Source: Streptomyces griseofuscus
GTDB lineage: Bacteria; Actinomycetota; Actinomycetes; Streptomycetales; Streptomycetaceae
Length of the DNA: 64,000 nucleotides
Direction of reading: 5' to 3'
Assembly: GCF_014673495.1 (NCBI RefSeq)
Contig: NZ_CP051006.1
Coordinates: 7,625,001-7,689,000 of the forward strand
Part shown: positions 39,621-48,794 of the stretch, in pieces
Position numbering within the stretch: the first letter of the stretch is position 1
How the letters are laid out: each line of letters begins with the position of its first letter
Notes under the pieces: generated by a model
The model's input: only the letters and a program-made list of their open reading frames with translations
Told to the model about the DNA's origin: nothing
Database searches by the model: none
Made by a program: the position numbers and the translations under genes

Positions 39621-40507
39621 GGCGCGGCCTCCAGCAGGGCGCGGACGCCCTCGGCGACACCGCGCACCCGCAGCCCGTGCCGGCGCAGCACCTCGTCCAG
39701 GAGGGTGCTGGTCAGACAGGTGTGGGCGGGCCGGCTCGCGTACCGCCCCGCGGCCCGGGGCACCGGGGCCACCCGTGTCCTGGGCACGCCCAGACCGTCG
39801 GCGATCGCCGCCGCCCACTCGGCCCGCGAGACCCGGTCTGGGCCGCCGAGATGCAGCAACCCGGGTGCTCCGGGCTCCAGTACGGCGGCGGTCACCGCGG
39901 CCACGTCCTCCACCAGCACCGGCGTGGTCCACTGGTCGTGGGGCGCCTCCACCTGCTCGCCCGCGCGCAGCCGGTGGGCGCAGGCGGCGAAGAAGTTCAG
40001 CCACTTGGCACAGTCCGCGGGCTCCCAGCCGTAGACCAGGCTGACCCGCAGCACGGTGGCGTCGGGAGCCGCGCCCACGATCCGCTCGGCGGCCAGTTTG
40101 GCCCGCCCGTAGGCGTTCGCGGGAGCCGTCGAGGTGGCCTCGTCGTTGTCGGGGCCGCTGCCGTCGAAGACGTTGTCCGTGGAGATCAGCACGGTACGAC
40201 GGCCCCGCGCGGCCGCGGTCAGATGGCGGGCCGCGGCACTGTGCAGCGCGATCGCGCGCTCGGGGTCGGCCTCGCACCAGGTCACATCGGAGGGGCCGTG
40301 CACCAGCACCAGCCGGTCCGGCCGCACCGACTCGACCACCTGTGCGCAGGCGTCCGCGTCGGTGGCGTCGAGCCGCACCCAGGGCGCGGTGTCCTCGGCG
40401 GGCGGGGTGCGGGAGGCGAGCACGGGGGTGCCGCCCTGTGCGGCCAGCCGCGCGGCCACGGCGCGGCCGACGAAGCCGCTGCCGACGATCAGTGTGGTCG
40501 TGCTCAT
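39617..40507 (-). CDS. Extended SDR, RfbD (dTDP-4-dehydrorhamnose reductase)-like
   Basis: A 296-residue NAD(P)-dependent SDR. The N-terminal loop is LIVGSGFVGRAVAARL, an ISTDNVFDGS segment resembles the ISTDYVFDG of RfbD, and the catalytic pair is in NAYGRAKLAAER. RfbD-type enzymes reduce a 4-keto sugar nucleotide. In this cluster the substrate could be an NDP-cyclitol or NDP-sugar ketone. ATG 40507 overlaps the ROK stop as ATGA. Confidence 0.87.
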   Translation of the reverse strand: MSTTTLIVGSGFVGRAVAARLAAQGGTPVLASRTPPAEDTAPWVRLDATDADACAQVVESVRPDRLVLVHGPSDVTWCEADPERAIALHSAAARHLTAAARGRRTVLISTDNVFDGSGPDNDEATSTAPANAYGRAKLAAERIVGAAPDATVLRVSLVYGWEPADCAKWLNFFAACAHRLRAGEQVEAPHDQWTTPVLVEDVAAVTAAVLEPGAPGLLHLGGPDRVSRAEWAAAIADGLGVPRTRVAPVPRAAGRYASRPAHTCLTSTLLDEVLRRHGLRVRGVAEGVRALLEAAP

Positions 40508-41532
40508 ACGGCCGGCACCGCCCCGAGTCCCGCGCCCCGTGCCGCCAGCAGCCGCCCGGCGCCGATCAGGCCGTGGTCGTCGTCCGGGGCGCCGAGCGTC
40601 ACCATGCGCCGGACGCCGTCGGCGTCCAGGCCGAAGCAGCCGAGCCGCTCCAACTCCTCGCTGAGCAGCTGGACATAGCGGGATCCGACGGCGAGCGCGA
40701 AGCCGCCCATCAGGATGTAGCGGCGGATGCCGATGGAGGTGAACACGGAGATGATCGCGGAGGCGAGATAGGGCAGGACCGAGCGCAGGACACCGGTCGC
40801 GAACGGGTCCCCGGACCGGATCGCGGCGACCAGCGCCGGGTTGTCCAGCCGGTCCGGATCGGGCGCGACGGCGCCCAGGGCCGAGCGGGCGTAGCCGAGG
40901 GGGTCGGCGTGGGCGGCGCGACGCGCGGCGGCGAGGGTGCCGCGCCCGGAGGCGATGCCGCCGAGGTGGCCCCGGCCGCCGCAGTCGCAGCGGGGCGCGC
41001 CGGGGGAGGGATCGCAGGGCCAGTGGCCGAGTTCGCCGCCGTGGCCCTCCGCGTCGAGCAGCACCTCGCCCGCCCGGTACACCTTGCTGCCGATCCCGGA
41101 ACTCACCGTGATCAGGCAGAACGGCGGCTCGTCGGGGCCGTGCACATAGCGCCAGGCGGCGGCCGTCAGATCGTTGACGACGACCACCGGCAGGCCCAGG
41201 CGGTCCTCCAGCGACTGCCGCACGGCCAGCGGCTCGCCGGGCCCGCCCCAGATGGTGGGCGCGGCCAGCGCCCGGCCGTCGGCGGTGACGGGACCGGCGA
41301 AGGCCACGGCCAGCGCGCCGCTGCCGTGCCGCCGCACCGCCTCGGCGCACCGCGCGGCGAGCTGTTCGCGCACACGTTCCTGGAGGACCGCGACGGGCGC
41401 GCCAGGGTGCCGGTCGAGGCCCTCGGTGGGGGTGCGGCGCACATCGGACAGGGTGCCGGTGGTGAGGTCGTAGCGGGCGGTGCGCAGGGTGGTGCCGCCC
41501 AGATCGACCACCGTGCAGACGGGTTCAGACAT
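40504..41532 (-). CDS. ROK-family sugar/cyclitol kinase
   Basis: A 342-residue ROK kinase. The phosphate-1 loop is VDLGGTTLRTARYD (10-17), the catalytic Asp is in VVNDLTAAAW (D121), and the metal-binding region is GGELGHWPC with CDCGGRGH at 182-189. The usual ROK CxCGxxGCxE is altered to CDCGGRGHLG, so the zinc site is modified. In acarbose and validamycin pathways a kinase of this family (AcbM, ValC) phosphorylates the C7 cyclitol; this is the likely role here. ATG 41532 has AGGAGG upstream and overlaps the nucleotidyltransferase stop. Confidence 0.9.
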   Translation of the reverse strand: MSEPVCTVVDLGGTTLRTARYDLTTGTLSDVRRTPTEGLDRHPGAPVAVLQERVREQLAARCAEAVRRHGSGALAVAFAGPVTADGRALAAPTIWGGPGEPLAVRQSLEDRLGLPVVVVNDLTAAAWRYVHGPDEPPFCLITVSSGIGSKVYRAGEVLLDAEGHGGELGHWPCDPSPGAPRCDCGGRGHLGGIASGRGTLAAARRAAHADPLGYARSALGAVAPDPDRLDNPALVAAIRSGDPFATGVLRSVLPYLASAIISVFTSIGIRRYILMGGFALAVGSRYVQLLSEELERLGCFGLDADGVRRMVTLGAPDDDHGLIGAGRLLAARGAGLGAVPAV

Positions 41533-42631
41533 GGGCTCCTCCTCGGGGGGAGGCGGGCGCGACGGACTGCACCGTGCCGTCCTCCAGGACGATCGCGGAA
41601 TCGATGTCGGCGCCCTCCGGCACCTCGGCGCCCGGCAGCAGCACACTGCGCCGCACCCGCGCCCCGGCGCCGATCCTGGCACCGGGGAAGGCGACGCTGT
41701 GCTCCAGCAGCCCGCCGTTGACGAGATCGGCCGGAACCAGACTGCGGGTCACCCCGGGGGCCGAGCCGACGACCGAGCGCGGCACCTCGGGCCTTATCGT
41801 GCACGGAAGTTGACTGAGCGTCAGCGACGGCCGCTCGGCGACCAGCGCCAGATGGGCCCGGTGGTAGCGGTCGACGGTGCCGATGTCCTCCCAGTGCCCC
41901 GGCACCTCGTGGCCGAGGATCAGCTCGCCGCCCGCCAGCATCGCCGGGATGACGTCCCGGCTGATGTCGTGCTGCCAGTCGGTGCCGTCCAGCCGCTCCA
42001 GATAATGGTGCAGCCGGGCGGCGTCGAAGACGCAGAACGCCGCGAACACCAGATCGCTGGTCGGCTCGGCGGGCTTCTCCACGAACGCCGTCAGCCGCCC
42101 GGCCGGATCGAAGTCGACCATCCCGAACAGATGGACGTAGCGGCGTTCGATCCGCTGATAGGCGAGGGTGAGCGCGGCGCCGGAGCGCCGGTGGGCGGCG
42201 ATCAGCGGCCCGTAGTCGAAGCGGTACACATGGTCCGCGTGCAGCACCAGCACCTCGGAGACGTCCGGTCCGAACAGGTACGGCGCCTTGCGGATCAGCG
42301 CGTCGGCGGTGCCCCGCTCGGGGGTGCCGCCGGGCGGCGGGGGCAGATAGCCGGTGCCCTCGCGGTAGGCGCGGTCGTACGGCCCGAAGTGCACCCGGAA
42401 CCCGGGCCGCCACCACGTGCGGTACAGGTCGTCCATCAACTGCCGCTCCTCGTACTGGGACAGCAGCAGCACCTCGCCGAGCCCGGACGCCTCGGCGTTG
42501 GCGAGCGAGAAGTCGATCAGCCGGCCGGCTCCCCCGAACGGCACCAGCGGCTTGAGCCGGCCGTGTCCCAGCGGACCCATCCGGCGGCCCTCGCCCCCCG
42601 CGAGCAGCGCGGCGCGCACCCCGTCAGCCAC
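41525..42631 (-). CDS. GlgC-like sugar-1-phosphate nucleotidyltransferase
   Basis: A 368-residue enzyme of the ADP-glucose pyrophosphorylase family. The nucleotide loop is AALLAGGEGRRMGPLGHGRL, with LKPLVPFGG after it, then YREGTGYLPPPP, GTADALIRKAPYLFG and VLVLHADHVYRFDY. The C-terminus is a left-handed beta-helix-like repeat (SVAFPGARIGAGARVRRSVL). In C7-cyclitol pathways the equivalent enzyme (ValB, AcbR) makes NDP-cyclitol. The GTG start at 42631 overlaps the glycosyltransferase stop by 8 bases. Confidence 0.92.
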   Translation of the reverse strand: MADGVRAALLAGGEGRRMGPLGHGRLKPLVPFGGAGRLIDFSLANAEASGLGEVLLLSQYEERQLMDDLYRTWWRPGFRVHFGPYDRAYREGTGYLPPPPGGTPERGTADALIRKAPYLFGPDVSEVLVLHADHVYRFDYGPLIAAHRRSGAALTLAYQRIERRYVHLFGMVDFDPAGRLTAFVEKPAEPTSDLVFAAFCVFDAARLHHYLERLDGTDWQHDISRDVIPAMLAGGELILGHEVPGHWEDIGTVDRYHRAHLALVAERPSLTLSQLPCTIRPEVPRSVVGSAPGVTRSLVPADLVNGGLLEHSVAFPGARIGAGARVRRSVLLPGAEVPEGADIDSAIVLEDGTVQSVAPASPRGGAHV

Positions 42632-44732
42632 GGCGCACCACGTCCCAGGCGGAGCGCCCGTCGGCCAGGGTCAGCAGCAGGTTCAATTCCCCTCCGGTGT
42701 ACGGCAGTTCGTGCAGTCCTATGGTGAACTCGCCCGGCCCGGTCGCCACCGCCCGGTGCACCACCGTGCCCCGGCGCCCCGCACCGGCCGGCTCGGCCCA
42801 CAGGACCGCCTCGACGCGGGCGGCATGCGGCAGCCGGTAGACCAGTCGGCCGTCCGCGAGCGAGTGGCGGGCGTCCAGCCGGGCCCGCAGCTCCGGGTCG
42901 TCACCGGCGGCGCGAGCACAGCGGGCGAAGTCGGCGCGCGCCCAGGCCGCGTCGAACAGGGCGCGGCGCGCCTCGGCGTCCAGCGGGCGGCAGCGGGCGA
43001 AGGCGTCGGCGTCCCCGAACCGGACGGCGGCCTCGGCGATCGCGTCCGCCTGTGTGCCGTACGCCTCCTCGGGCAGCAGATCGAACCAGCCGTGCTTCAG
43101 CAGGAGTCGCACCTCCCGCGCGGGTCGCTTCCCCTCCCACAGCGGTGTGAAGGCGTCCAGATGCTGCCGGGCGGTGTTCGCCCAGGTGAACTGCCGTGCG
43201 TCGGCCATGGAGTTGGCCCGCAGCCGCGCGTACTCCTCGGGTCGCTCGCGCAGCAGGGCGGCGGCCTCCTGGATACGGCGGGCCAGCGCGTCGGCGAGCA
43301 GCGAATCGTCCTCGGCGAAGGAGCGGTTGACGGCGAAGCCGGTCGCGCCGGGGGTGCCCAGCGGGTCGGCGACATGGCCGAAGTGGGCCATGCCCAGCTG
43401 GGCCGTGGCGATCGGGACGGCGCCGACGGCCATCGCCTCGCCCTGCGCGATCAGAAAGGTGTCCATCTCGAACTTGGACGGGAAGAGACAGAAGTCCGAG
43501 GAGGCCGCGTACGCCATGATCCGTTCCTCGGCGACCCGTTCGCACTCCAGGTGGATCCGGTCCTTGTGGCGCTCGACCACCTCGCGGATGTACGGATCCC
43601 CGATCCCGTCGTCGCTGAGGCAGCGCAGCACGAAGTTGGCCGCCAGACCCTCGGTGAGGACCCGGTCGACCGCGCGGAACAGCTCCAACTGCCCCTTGTG
43701 GTTCAGCGCGTAGCGGGCGTTGTGGAAGAACGTGGGCAGCGCCGGGTCCAGACCGAGGGCGCCGAGGACGGCCGCGCGGTCCACGGCGGGCCGCTCCGGC
43801 GCGGTCCAGCGGGCGCCGATCGCACAGCCCCCGACGAAGCTCTTGTGCGCGTTGCGGCGCACCGTCTCGTACCCGGGCAGCTCACGGAACGGCTCCTCGA
43901 AGGGGGTCCCGGCGAAATCGGTGTAGAACTCCAGATGCCCCGGCGAGAGGAAGTCCACCAGGTCGGCGTGGTCGGCGACCAGGTCGTAGACGCCGATGTG
44001 CCCGGGGCCGTACTCGTAGTGCAGATGGGTGCGTTGCTGGTAGGCGCTGCGCACGGAGACGGGGGAGGGCCGCTCGGCGGGCAGCGCGACCGGCGCGTCC
44101 AGGAACTCCAGGAGCCGTTCGACCTCCGGCCGGTACACCTTCTTGGTGATCGGCATATTGCTCTGCACGGTCCCGACGACCAGCTTCGAGGGGTCGGCGC
44201 GGAAGGCCGCCGGCATCAGATAGTGGTAGTACGGCTCATGGGCGTGCACGAGCGCCTTCTCGTCCCCGAACCGGGCGCGCACGAAGCGGATCGTGTCGAC
44301 CTGGTAGGCGAGCGACTTGAAGAAGACCAGGTCGTGGCCCTTGCTGTCGTACGGCGGGTAGAAGCGGTCGGGGAGCGCGTCCAGCAACTCGTTGGACAGG
44401 AAGTACAGATCGACGCCGTCCAGCCGCAGCCGGTGCGCGGTGGTGGTCAGCGGGATGCCCACCTCGGCCGGGAAGCGCTCGCCCCAGATGTCCGGGTCGA
44501 GGACGAGCGGCAGCTCGTAGGTGTCCTCGTGGTCGAGGGTCTCCAGGTCGTAGGAGGCCCGCAGTTCGGCCAGCCGGCCGTGGGCCGGGGTGACGACCGA
44601 GACACGGTGGCCCGCTTCGGCCAGCGAGGTGGAGAGGTTCCAGAGGTAGACGGATATCCCGCCCTGGAGGAAGCGGTGGTCGAAGCCCCCGCACTCGAAG
44701 TAGGTCTCGATGACGTGCACGGGTGTCCTCAT
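42624..44732 (-). CDS. GT-B glycosyltransferase (glycogen synthase/trehalose-type)
   Basis: A 702-residue GT-B protein. The N-terminal domain opens VHVIETYFECGGFDHRFLQG, then GGISVYLWNLSTSLAEAGH, the synthase-like entry loop. The C-terminal donor-binding segment is FPSKFEMDTFLIAQGEAMAV (about 415-440) with the paired glutamates of retaining GT-B enzymes. About 130 residues at the C-terminus are extra. In validamycin a related GT-B enzyme (ValL) couples NDP-cyclitol to an amino-cyclitol phosphate without a glycosidic bond. Whether this one forms an O-glycosidic or N-linked product is not known. It overlaps the neighbours by 4 and 8 bases. Confidence 0.88.
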   Translation of the reverse strand: MRTPVHVIETYFECGGFDHRFLQGGISVYLWNLSTSLAEAGHRVSVVTPAHGRLAELRASYDLETLDHEDTYELPLVLDPDIWGERFPAEVGIPLTTTAHRLRLDGVDLYFLSNELLDALPDRFYPPYDSKGHDLVFFKSLAYQVDTIRFVRARFGDEKALVHAHEPYYHYLMPAAFRADPSKLVVGTVQSNMPITKKVYRPEVERLLEFLDAPVALPAERPSPVSVRSAYQQRTHLHYEYGPGHIGVYDLVADHADLVDFLSPGHLEFYTDFAGTPFEEPFRELPGYETVRRNAHKSFVGGCAIGARWTAPERPAVDRAAVLGALGLDPALPTFFHNARYALNHKGQLELFRAVDRVLTEGLAANFVLRCLSDDGIGDPYIREVVERHKDRIHLECERVAEERIMAYAASSDFCLFPSKFEMDTFLIAQGEAMAVGAVPIATAQLGMAHFGHVADPLGTPGATGFAVNRSFAEDDSLLADALARRIQEAAALLRERPEEYARLRANSMADARQFTWANTARQHLDAFTPLWEGKRPAREVRLLLKHGWFDLLPEEAYGTQADAIAEAAVRFGDADAFARCRPLDAEARRALFDAAWARADFARCARAAGDDPELRARLDARHSLADGRLVYRLPHAARVEAVLWAEPAGAGRRGTVVHRAVATGPGEFTIGLHELPYTGGELNLLLTLADGRSAWDVVRRG

Positions 44733-46174
44733 CCGCCGGCCGGGAGACCGGAGGCCTCCACGGCGTGCCGCAGGTTGATCGCCGCGTGGTAGGCGCGGTC
44801 GTGGGCGTAGGCGTAGTCCAGCTCATGGATCAGCCGACGCAGCCGCAGCAGCCGCCAGGCCGGGTGCGTGTCCCGGTCCGGGCCCGCGTCGGCCAGCAGG
44901 TTCCCGGCCCGCGCGGCCCACAGCCCCGCCGCCCGCCGCAGCCGGGCGAGACCGGCCAGCCGCTCCTCGGTCCAGCCGGGCGTGTCGGGGCGGGCGCCCG
45001 CCGCCTGGAGCAGCGCGGTACGGCAGGTGTCCTCCGGGTCCATGCCGAGGACGCCGGCCGCGTGGTCGGAGAACTCGTCGGCCGTGAAGATCTCCAGCCC
45101 CCGGGTGAGGGCGGCCAGATCCTGCCACGGTGACTGCGCGGTGGCCGGGTCGGCCGGGTCGGCGCGCGGGGTCGACAGATCGATCACACACAACTCCCAG
45201 CCGCCGTCGGCGCGTTCGCCGCGCAGCACATGGGACAGATGCAGATCGCCGTGGCAGGGACCGGCGGGCCAGGGCCGCGCCGGGAGCCCGGCCGTGCGGG
45301 TCAGCTCACGCGACAGACCGGTCGCCGCCGCCTCGCGCACGGTGACCGGGTAGCGGGTGTCGGCGAGGATCTGCGGGGTGAGCCGGGCGAGCCGCTCGGC
45401 GGTCTCGTCGAGCACCGCCTCGGCCGGGAACTCCGGGTGCGGGCCCAGCCGTTCGGCCAGCTCCCGGTGGAAGTCGCGCAGGAAGTGCCCGGTCTCCCGC
45501 AGCGGCGCGACCAGCTCCCGCTGGGAGGCGTCGACGGCCGCGCCCGGCTCCACGCCGTCCGCGAGCAGCGGCCACAGCGCCCGGATCCCCGCCCGCAGGG
45601 GCACATTGAGGCCCTCGCCCTCGGCGAACCGGTACAGCACCCCGAGCGGTTCCCGCGCCCCGGTCGCGGCGTCCACGTACGTGTAGTCGCCGACCGGCTG
45701 CTGGGTGCGCCCGCCGTCCGCCATCAGGCGTAGCAGCTCGGCCTCCCGGTTGCCGGTGCCGATCCGCCGGTAGCTCTTGTGGGTGTGCGCGATGCCGCCC
45801 AGGTCGATCAGGGACAGCGCGTTGGAGCACCAGCCCGGGTCGAAGGGCAGCGGGCCCCGGTAGGCGGCGGGCGCGCCCCGGAACTCGATCACCTGGCCGC
45901 GCAGGGTCGGCAGCCGCAGTCCCGTGCGCAACGCGTCCACCACGGCGCGGTCGAACGCCGTTGTACCGGCGGCCGCTTGCCCGGGGTCCGCGTCGAGGAC
46001 CGGGACGAACCAGCGGGTGGCGCCCGCCCCGACCAGCAGCAGCCGGACCTCGCCGAGCACCGCCTGGTCGTACAGCTCGAAGGGGCCGCGGCGCCCGGCC
46101 TCGTCCATCCAGGGGGCCGCGCGCAGCAGGCCGGCGGTCGCGGGCGCGGGGGCGCCGGGCAACAGGGTGTCCAA
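44729..46174 (-). CDS. Maltokinase-like phosphotransferase
   Basis: The product is 481 residues. The N-terminal part looks like the maltokinase cap, and KSYRRIGTGNREAELLRLMA fits the nucleotide-binding Lys region. The catalytic loop is PAGPCHGDLHLSHVLRGE (HGDLHLxH, as in maltokinase HGDLHLGQ) and the metal Asp is in LCVIDLSTPRAD. Maltokinases phosphorylate maltose or, in some Streptomyces homologues, glucosamine. This is the third kinase fold in the cluster. It starts with TTG 46174, with GGGAG upstream. The substrate may be a sugar acceptor or a pseudo-disaccharide, possibly as resistance by phosphorylation. Confidence 0.8.
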   Translation of the reverse strand: MDTLLPGAPAPATAGLLRAAPWMDEAGRRGPFELYDQAVLGEVRLLLVGAGATRWFVPVLDADPGQAAAGTTAFDRAVVDALRTGLRLPTLRGQVIEFRGAPAAYRGPLPFDPGWCSNALSLIDLGGIAHTHKSYRRIGTGNREAELLRLMADGGRTQQPVGDYTYVDAATGAREPLGVLYRFAEGEGLNVPLRAGIRALWPLLADGVEPGAAVDASQRELVAPLRETGHFLRDFHRELAERLGPHPEFPAEAVLDETAERLARLTPQILADTRYPVTVREAAATGLSRELTRTAGLPARPWPAGPCHGDLHLSHVLRGERADGGWELCVIDLSTPRADPADPATAQSPWQDLAALTRGLEIFTADEFSDHAAGVLGMDPEDTCRTALLQAAGARPDTPGWTEERLAGLARLRRAAGLWAARAGNLLADAGPDRDTHPAWRLLRLRRLIHELDYAYAHDRAYHAAINLRHAVEASGLPAGG

Positions 46175-46177
46175 GGG

Positions 46178-46993
46178 TCAGCTCCCGGTCATCTCGTAAC
46201 GGTCCACGCCCCGGTGCCAGACGACCAGGGCGAGCGTCACCGCCCCCGCCGTCACCACGAACAGCCAGGGCAGCGTCCCGGTGCGCCCGAAGAGCAGATA
46301 GGTCGCGGGGACGTAGGCGGTGAAGGCGTAGGGCAGCAGCCAGGTCAGCAGCCACCGCAGGGAGGGGTGGTACAGATCGAGGGGGTAGCCGGAGAAGTCG
46401 CCCAGCTGGTTGGCCGCGTACAGGGCCGGGAAGCTGTTGGTCGTCCAGAACGCCAGGGACGCGAACAGCGTCTTGATCGAGGCGAGGACCAGCGTCCCGC
46501 ACAGCACGAGCAGCGGCAGCAGCAGCCACTGCGCGGCACTGAGGCGCAGATCGAGCCGGTCGGCCGCGTACCAGGTCAGGGCGGCGCCGGTGAGCAGCTC
46601 CCCGAAGCCGTCCGGGTACAGGAACCGCTCGGACAGCAGCGAGAACAGCGGATGCACCGGACGGATCAGATAGCGGAAGAAGTCGCCGTTCTGCACCAGC
46701 TTGCGGGCCATCACCCACAGCTGGTCGGTGAACATCCGGTCCAGGCCGCGCGGCAGCAGCGAGAAGCCGAGCAGGAACAGCACCTCGTGGTAGTCCCAGC
46801 CGGCGATCCGGGGGGTCTGCCGGAACACCATGCCGACCACGGCCACCTGGCACACCACCCGCAGCACCAGACCGCCCGCGCCGAGCAGGAAGTCCATCCG
46901 GTACTCGGTCAGCCGGTGCACGCTGACGGCACTGAGGTGCCAGGTCAGCCGGGCGTAGCGGGCGGCCGTCGAGAAGGGACCGGGTGCGGTCAT
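46178..46993 (-). CDS. ABC-2 type exporter permease (second)
   Basis: A 271-residue protein with six predicted helices. VSVHRLTEYRMDFLLGAGGL and KLVQNGDFFRYLIRPVHPLF are characteristic of ABC-2 permeases of the DUF990 group. It pairs with the permease encoded immediately upstream and the ATPase at 47799-48794. ATG 46993 overlaps the other permease stop (ATGA). Confidence 0.88.
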   Translation of the reverse strand: MTAPGPFSTAARYARLTWHLSAVSVHRLTEYRMDFLLGAGGLVLRVVCQVAVVGMVFRQTPRIAGWDYHEVLFLLGFSLLPRGLDRMFTDQLWVMARKLVQNGDFFRYLIRPVHPLFSLLSERFLYPDGFGELLTGAALTWYAADRLDLRLSAAQWLLLPLLVLCGTLVLASIKTLFASLAFWTTNSFPALYAANQLGDFSGYPLDLYHPSLRWLLTWLLPYAFTAYVPATYLLFGRTGTLPWLFVVTAGAVTLALVVWHRGVDRYEMTGS

Positions 46994-47802
46994 CCGCCCA
47001 GCACCTCCACCCGTCGTACGGCACCGCGCCAGGCCAGCGCGGCCAGCGCGCACAGCGCCAGCGCCCAGCCGAGCTGCACCGCGAGGATCCCGGCCGCGCC
47101 CGCCGCCCCGTCGTAGCGGCCGAGCAGCAGCCGCAGCGGGCCGTCGACCATGCCCTGGAACGGCAGCACCCGGGCCACCGCCGCGAGCGGCCCCGGCATC
47201 AGCGCGAGCGGCACCACCTGCCCGGCGAAGAACGCGACCACACTGTCCTTGACCACGCGCACCCCCCAGATGTTGGTGGTCACGAACCCGGCGAGCCCGA
47301 CCAGCAGATTCACCCCGAAGCCGATGACCAGGGACAGCGCGGCGGAGAACGCGAAGAGCAGGATGCCGCCCCAGGTCGGGGTGGTCAGCGGCAGCAGCAG
47401 CGCGTACAGCGCGACCACGGGTACGGCGACCAGCGTGGCGTTGGTGAGCGAGACCGGCAGCCCGGTGGCGAACCGGGACAGCGGATAGCTGACCGGGCGC
47501 AGCAGCGAGACGGCGATGTCCCCGCGCTGGACCTCCCCTGACACCTCCTCGTCCACCCGGCTGGCCTGCATCAGGCCGAGCACCTGGGCGAGCAGCACGT
47601 ACGTCGTCAGGCGCGGCAGGTCGTAGCCGCCGGGCAGCCCGCCCGGCCGGCCCCCGTACACCGCGCGCCACAGGAAGACCTGGACGCCGACGGCGGTGGT
47701 GGCGGTCAGGGCGTTGATCAGGAAGGTGGAGCGGTACTGGAGCAGCGACTGGAGGCTGGAGGCCGCGAACGGGGTGTAGCGGCGCAGGGCGGCGGCGTTC
47801 AC
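46990..47802 (-). CDS. ABC-2 type exporter permease (first)
   Basis: A 270-residue protein, also six helices, starting YTPFAASSLQSLLQYRSTFL and containing VQRGDIAVSLLRPVSYPLSR, the inward-facing elbow loop of this permease type. GTG 47802 overlaps the ATPase stop (GTGA). Together with its partner and ATPase it makes a complete exporter, matching the AcbWXY layout known beside acarbose genes. Confidence 0.88.
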   Translation of the reverse strand: MNAAALRRYTPFAASSLQSLLQYRSTFLINALTATTAVGVQVFLWRAVYGGRPGGLPGGYDLPRLTTYVLLAQVLGLMQASRVDEEVSGEVQRGDIAVSLLRPVSYPLSRFATGLPVSLTNATLVAVPVVALYALLLPLTTPTWGGILLFAFSAALSLVIGFGVNLLVGLAGFVTTNIWGVRVVKDSVVAFFAGQVVPLALMPGPLAAVARVLPFQGMVDGPLRLLLGRYDGAAGAAGILAVQLGWALALCALAALAWRGAVRRVEVLGG

Positions 47803-48794
47803 GCGGCCGCCCGGCCGGCGTAGATGCGCCGCAGCACCATCTCCACGTCGGGTTCGGGGGCGACGCAGTCGGTGACGTCGAAGTGGTCGAGCAGGAAGCC
47901 CATCACCTGGCGGGCGGTCCAACGGGCCACCGGATACTCGACCTTGACCCGCCCGTCCTCGGTCAGCGTCGCCGACGCGCCGTCAAGTCCCTTCTCGATC
48001 AGACCGATCGCCTCGTCGGCGGCGCCGAGGTGCTCGAAGACCACCGCCCTGGTGTCGGCGGTGCGCAGCAGTTCGTGCATGGTCCCGCGGTGCACGACCT
48101 CGCCGTGGTTGACGACCAGCACCCGGTCGCAGATGGCGGTGATGTCGCCCATGTCGTGGCTGGTGAGCAGCACGGTGGTGCCGAGTTCGGCGTTGACATG
48201 GTTGACCAGCCTGCGCACGGCCTCCTTGAGCACCAGGTCGAGGCCGACCGTCGGCTCGTCCAGGAACACCACCTTGGGGTCGTGCACCAGGCTCGCCGCG
48301 ACCTCGGCCCGCATCCGCTGGCCCAGACTGAGCTGCCGCACCGGGGTGTTGCCGAGTGCGTCGAGGTCCAGCAGCTCCTGGAAGAGGGCCATGTTGCGGC
48401 GGTAGACGGCGTCCGGGATCTCATGGATCCGGCGCAGGATGCGGAACGAGTCCGGCACCGGGAGGTCCCACCACAGCTGGCTGCGCTGCCCGAACACCAC
48501 CCCGATGTTGGCCGCGTTGCGCCGCCGTTCCCGGTACGGCTCCAGGCCCGCGACCAGGGCCCGGCCCGAGGTCGGGGTCATGATCCCGGTGAGCATCTTC
48601 ACCGTGGTCGACTTGCCCGCGCCGTTCGCCCCGATGTACGCGGCCTTCGTCCCGGCCGGGATCTCGAAGGACACCCCGGCAACGGCCCGCACCAGCCGGT
48701 GCTCCCGGCTGAACAGCGTGCTCAGGCTGCCCATCAGACCGGGCCCCCGCTCGGCGACCTTGAACTCCTTGACCAGGTTCTCCGCGACGATCAC
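47799..48794 (-). CDS. ABC exporter ATP-binding protein
   Basis: A 331-residue ATPase. Walker A is AYIGANGAGKSTTVKML, the signature is LSLGQRMRAEVA, Walker B is KVVFLDEPTVGLD, and the H loop is LLTSHDMGDI. QRSQLWWDLPVPDSF is a feature of the ABC-2 group that works with DUF990-type permeases. The C-terminal 80 residues form a regulatory domain. The likely role is export of the cluster product and self-protection. The GTG start overlaps the aminotransferase stop. Confidence 0.93.
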   Translation of the reverse strand: MIVAENLVKEFKVAERGPGLMGSLSTLFSREHRLVRAVAGVSFEIPAGTKAAYIGANGAGKSTTVKMLTGIMTPTSGRALVAGLEPYRERRRNAANIGVVFGQRSQLWWDLPVPDSFRILRRIHEIPDAVYRRNMALFQELLDLDALGNTPVRQLSLGQRMRAEVAASLVHDPKVVFLDEPTVGLDLVLKEAVRRLVNHVNAELGTTVLLTSHDMGDITAICDRVLVVNHGEVVHRGTMHELLRTADTRAVVFEHLGAADEAIGLIEKGLDGASATLTEDGRVKVEYPVARWTARQVMGFLLDHFDVTDCVAPEPDVEMVLRRIYAGRAAA

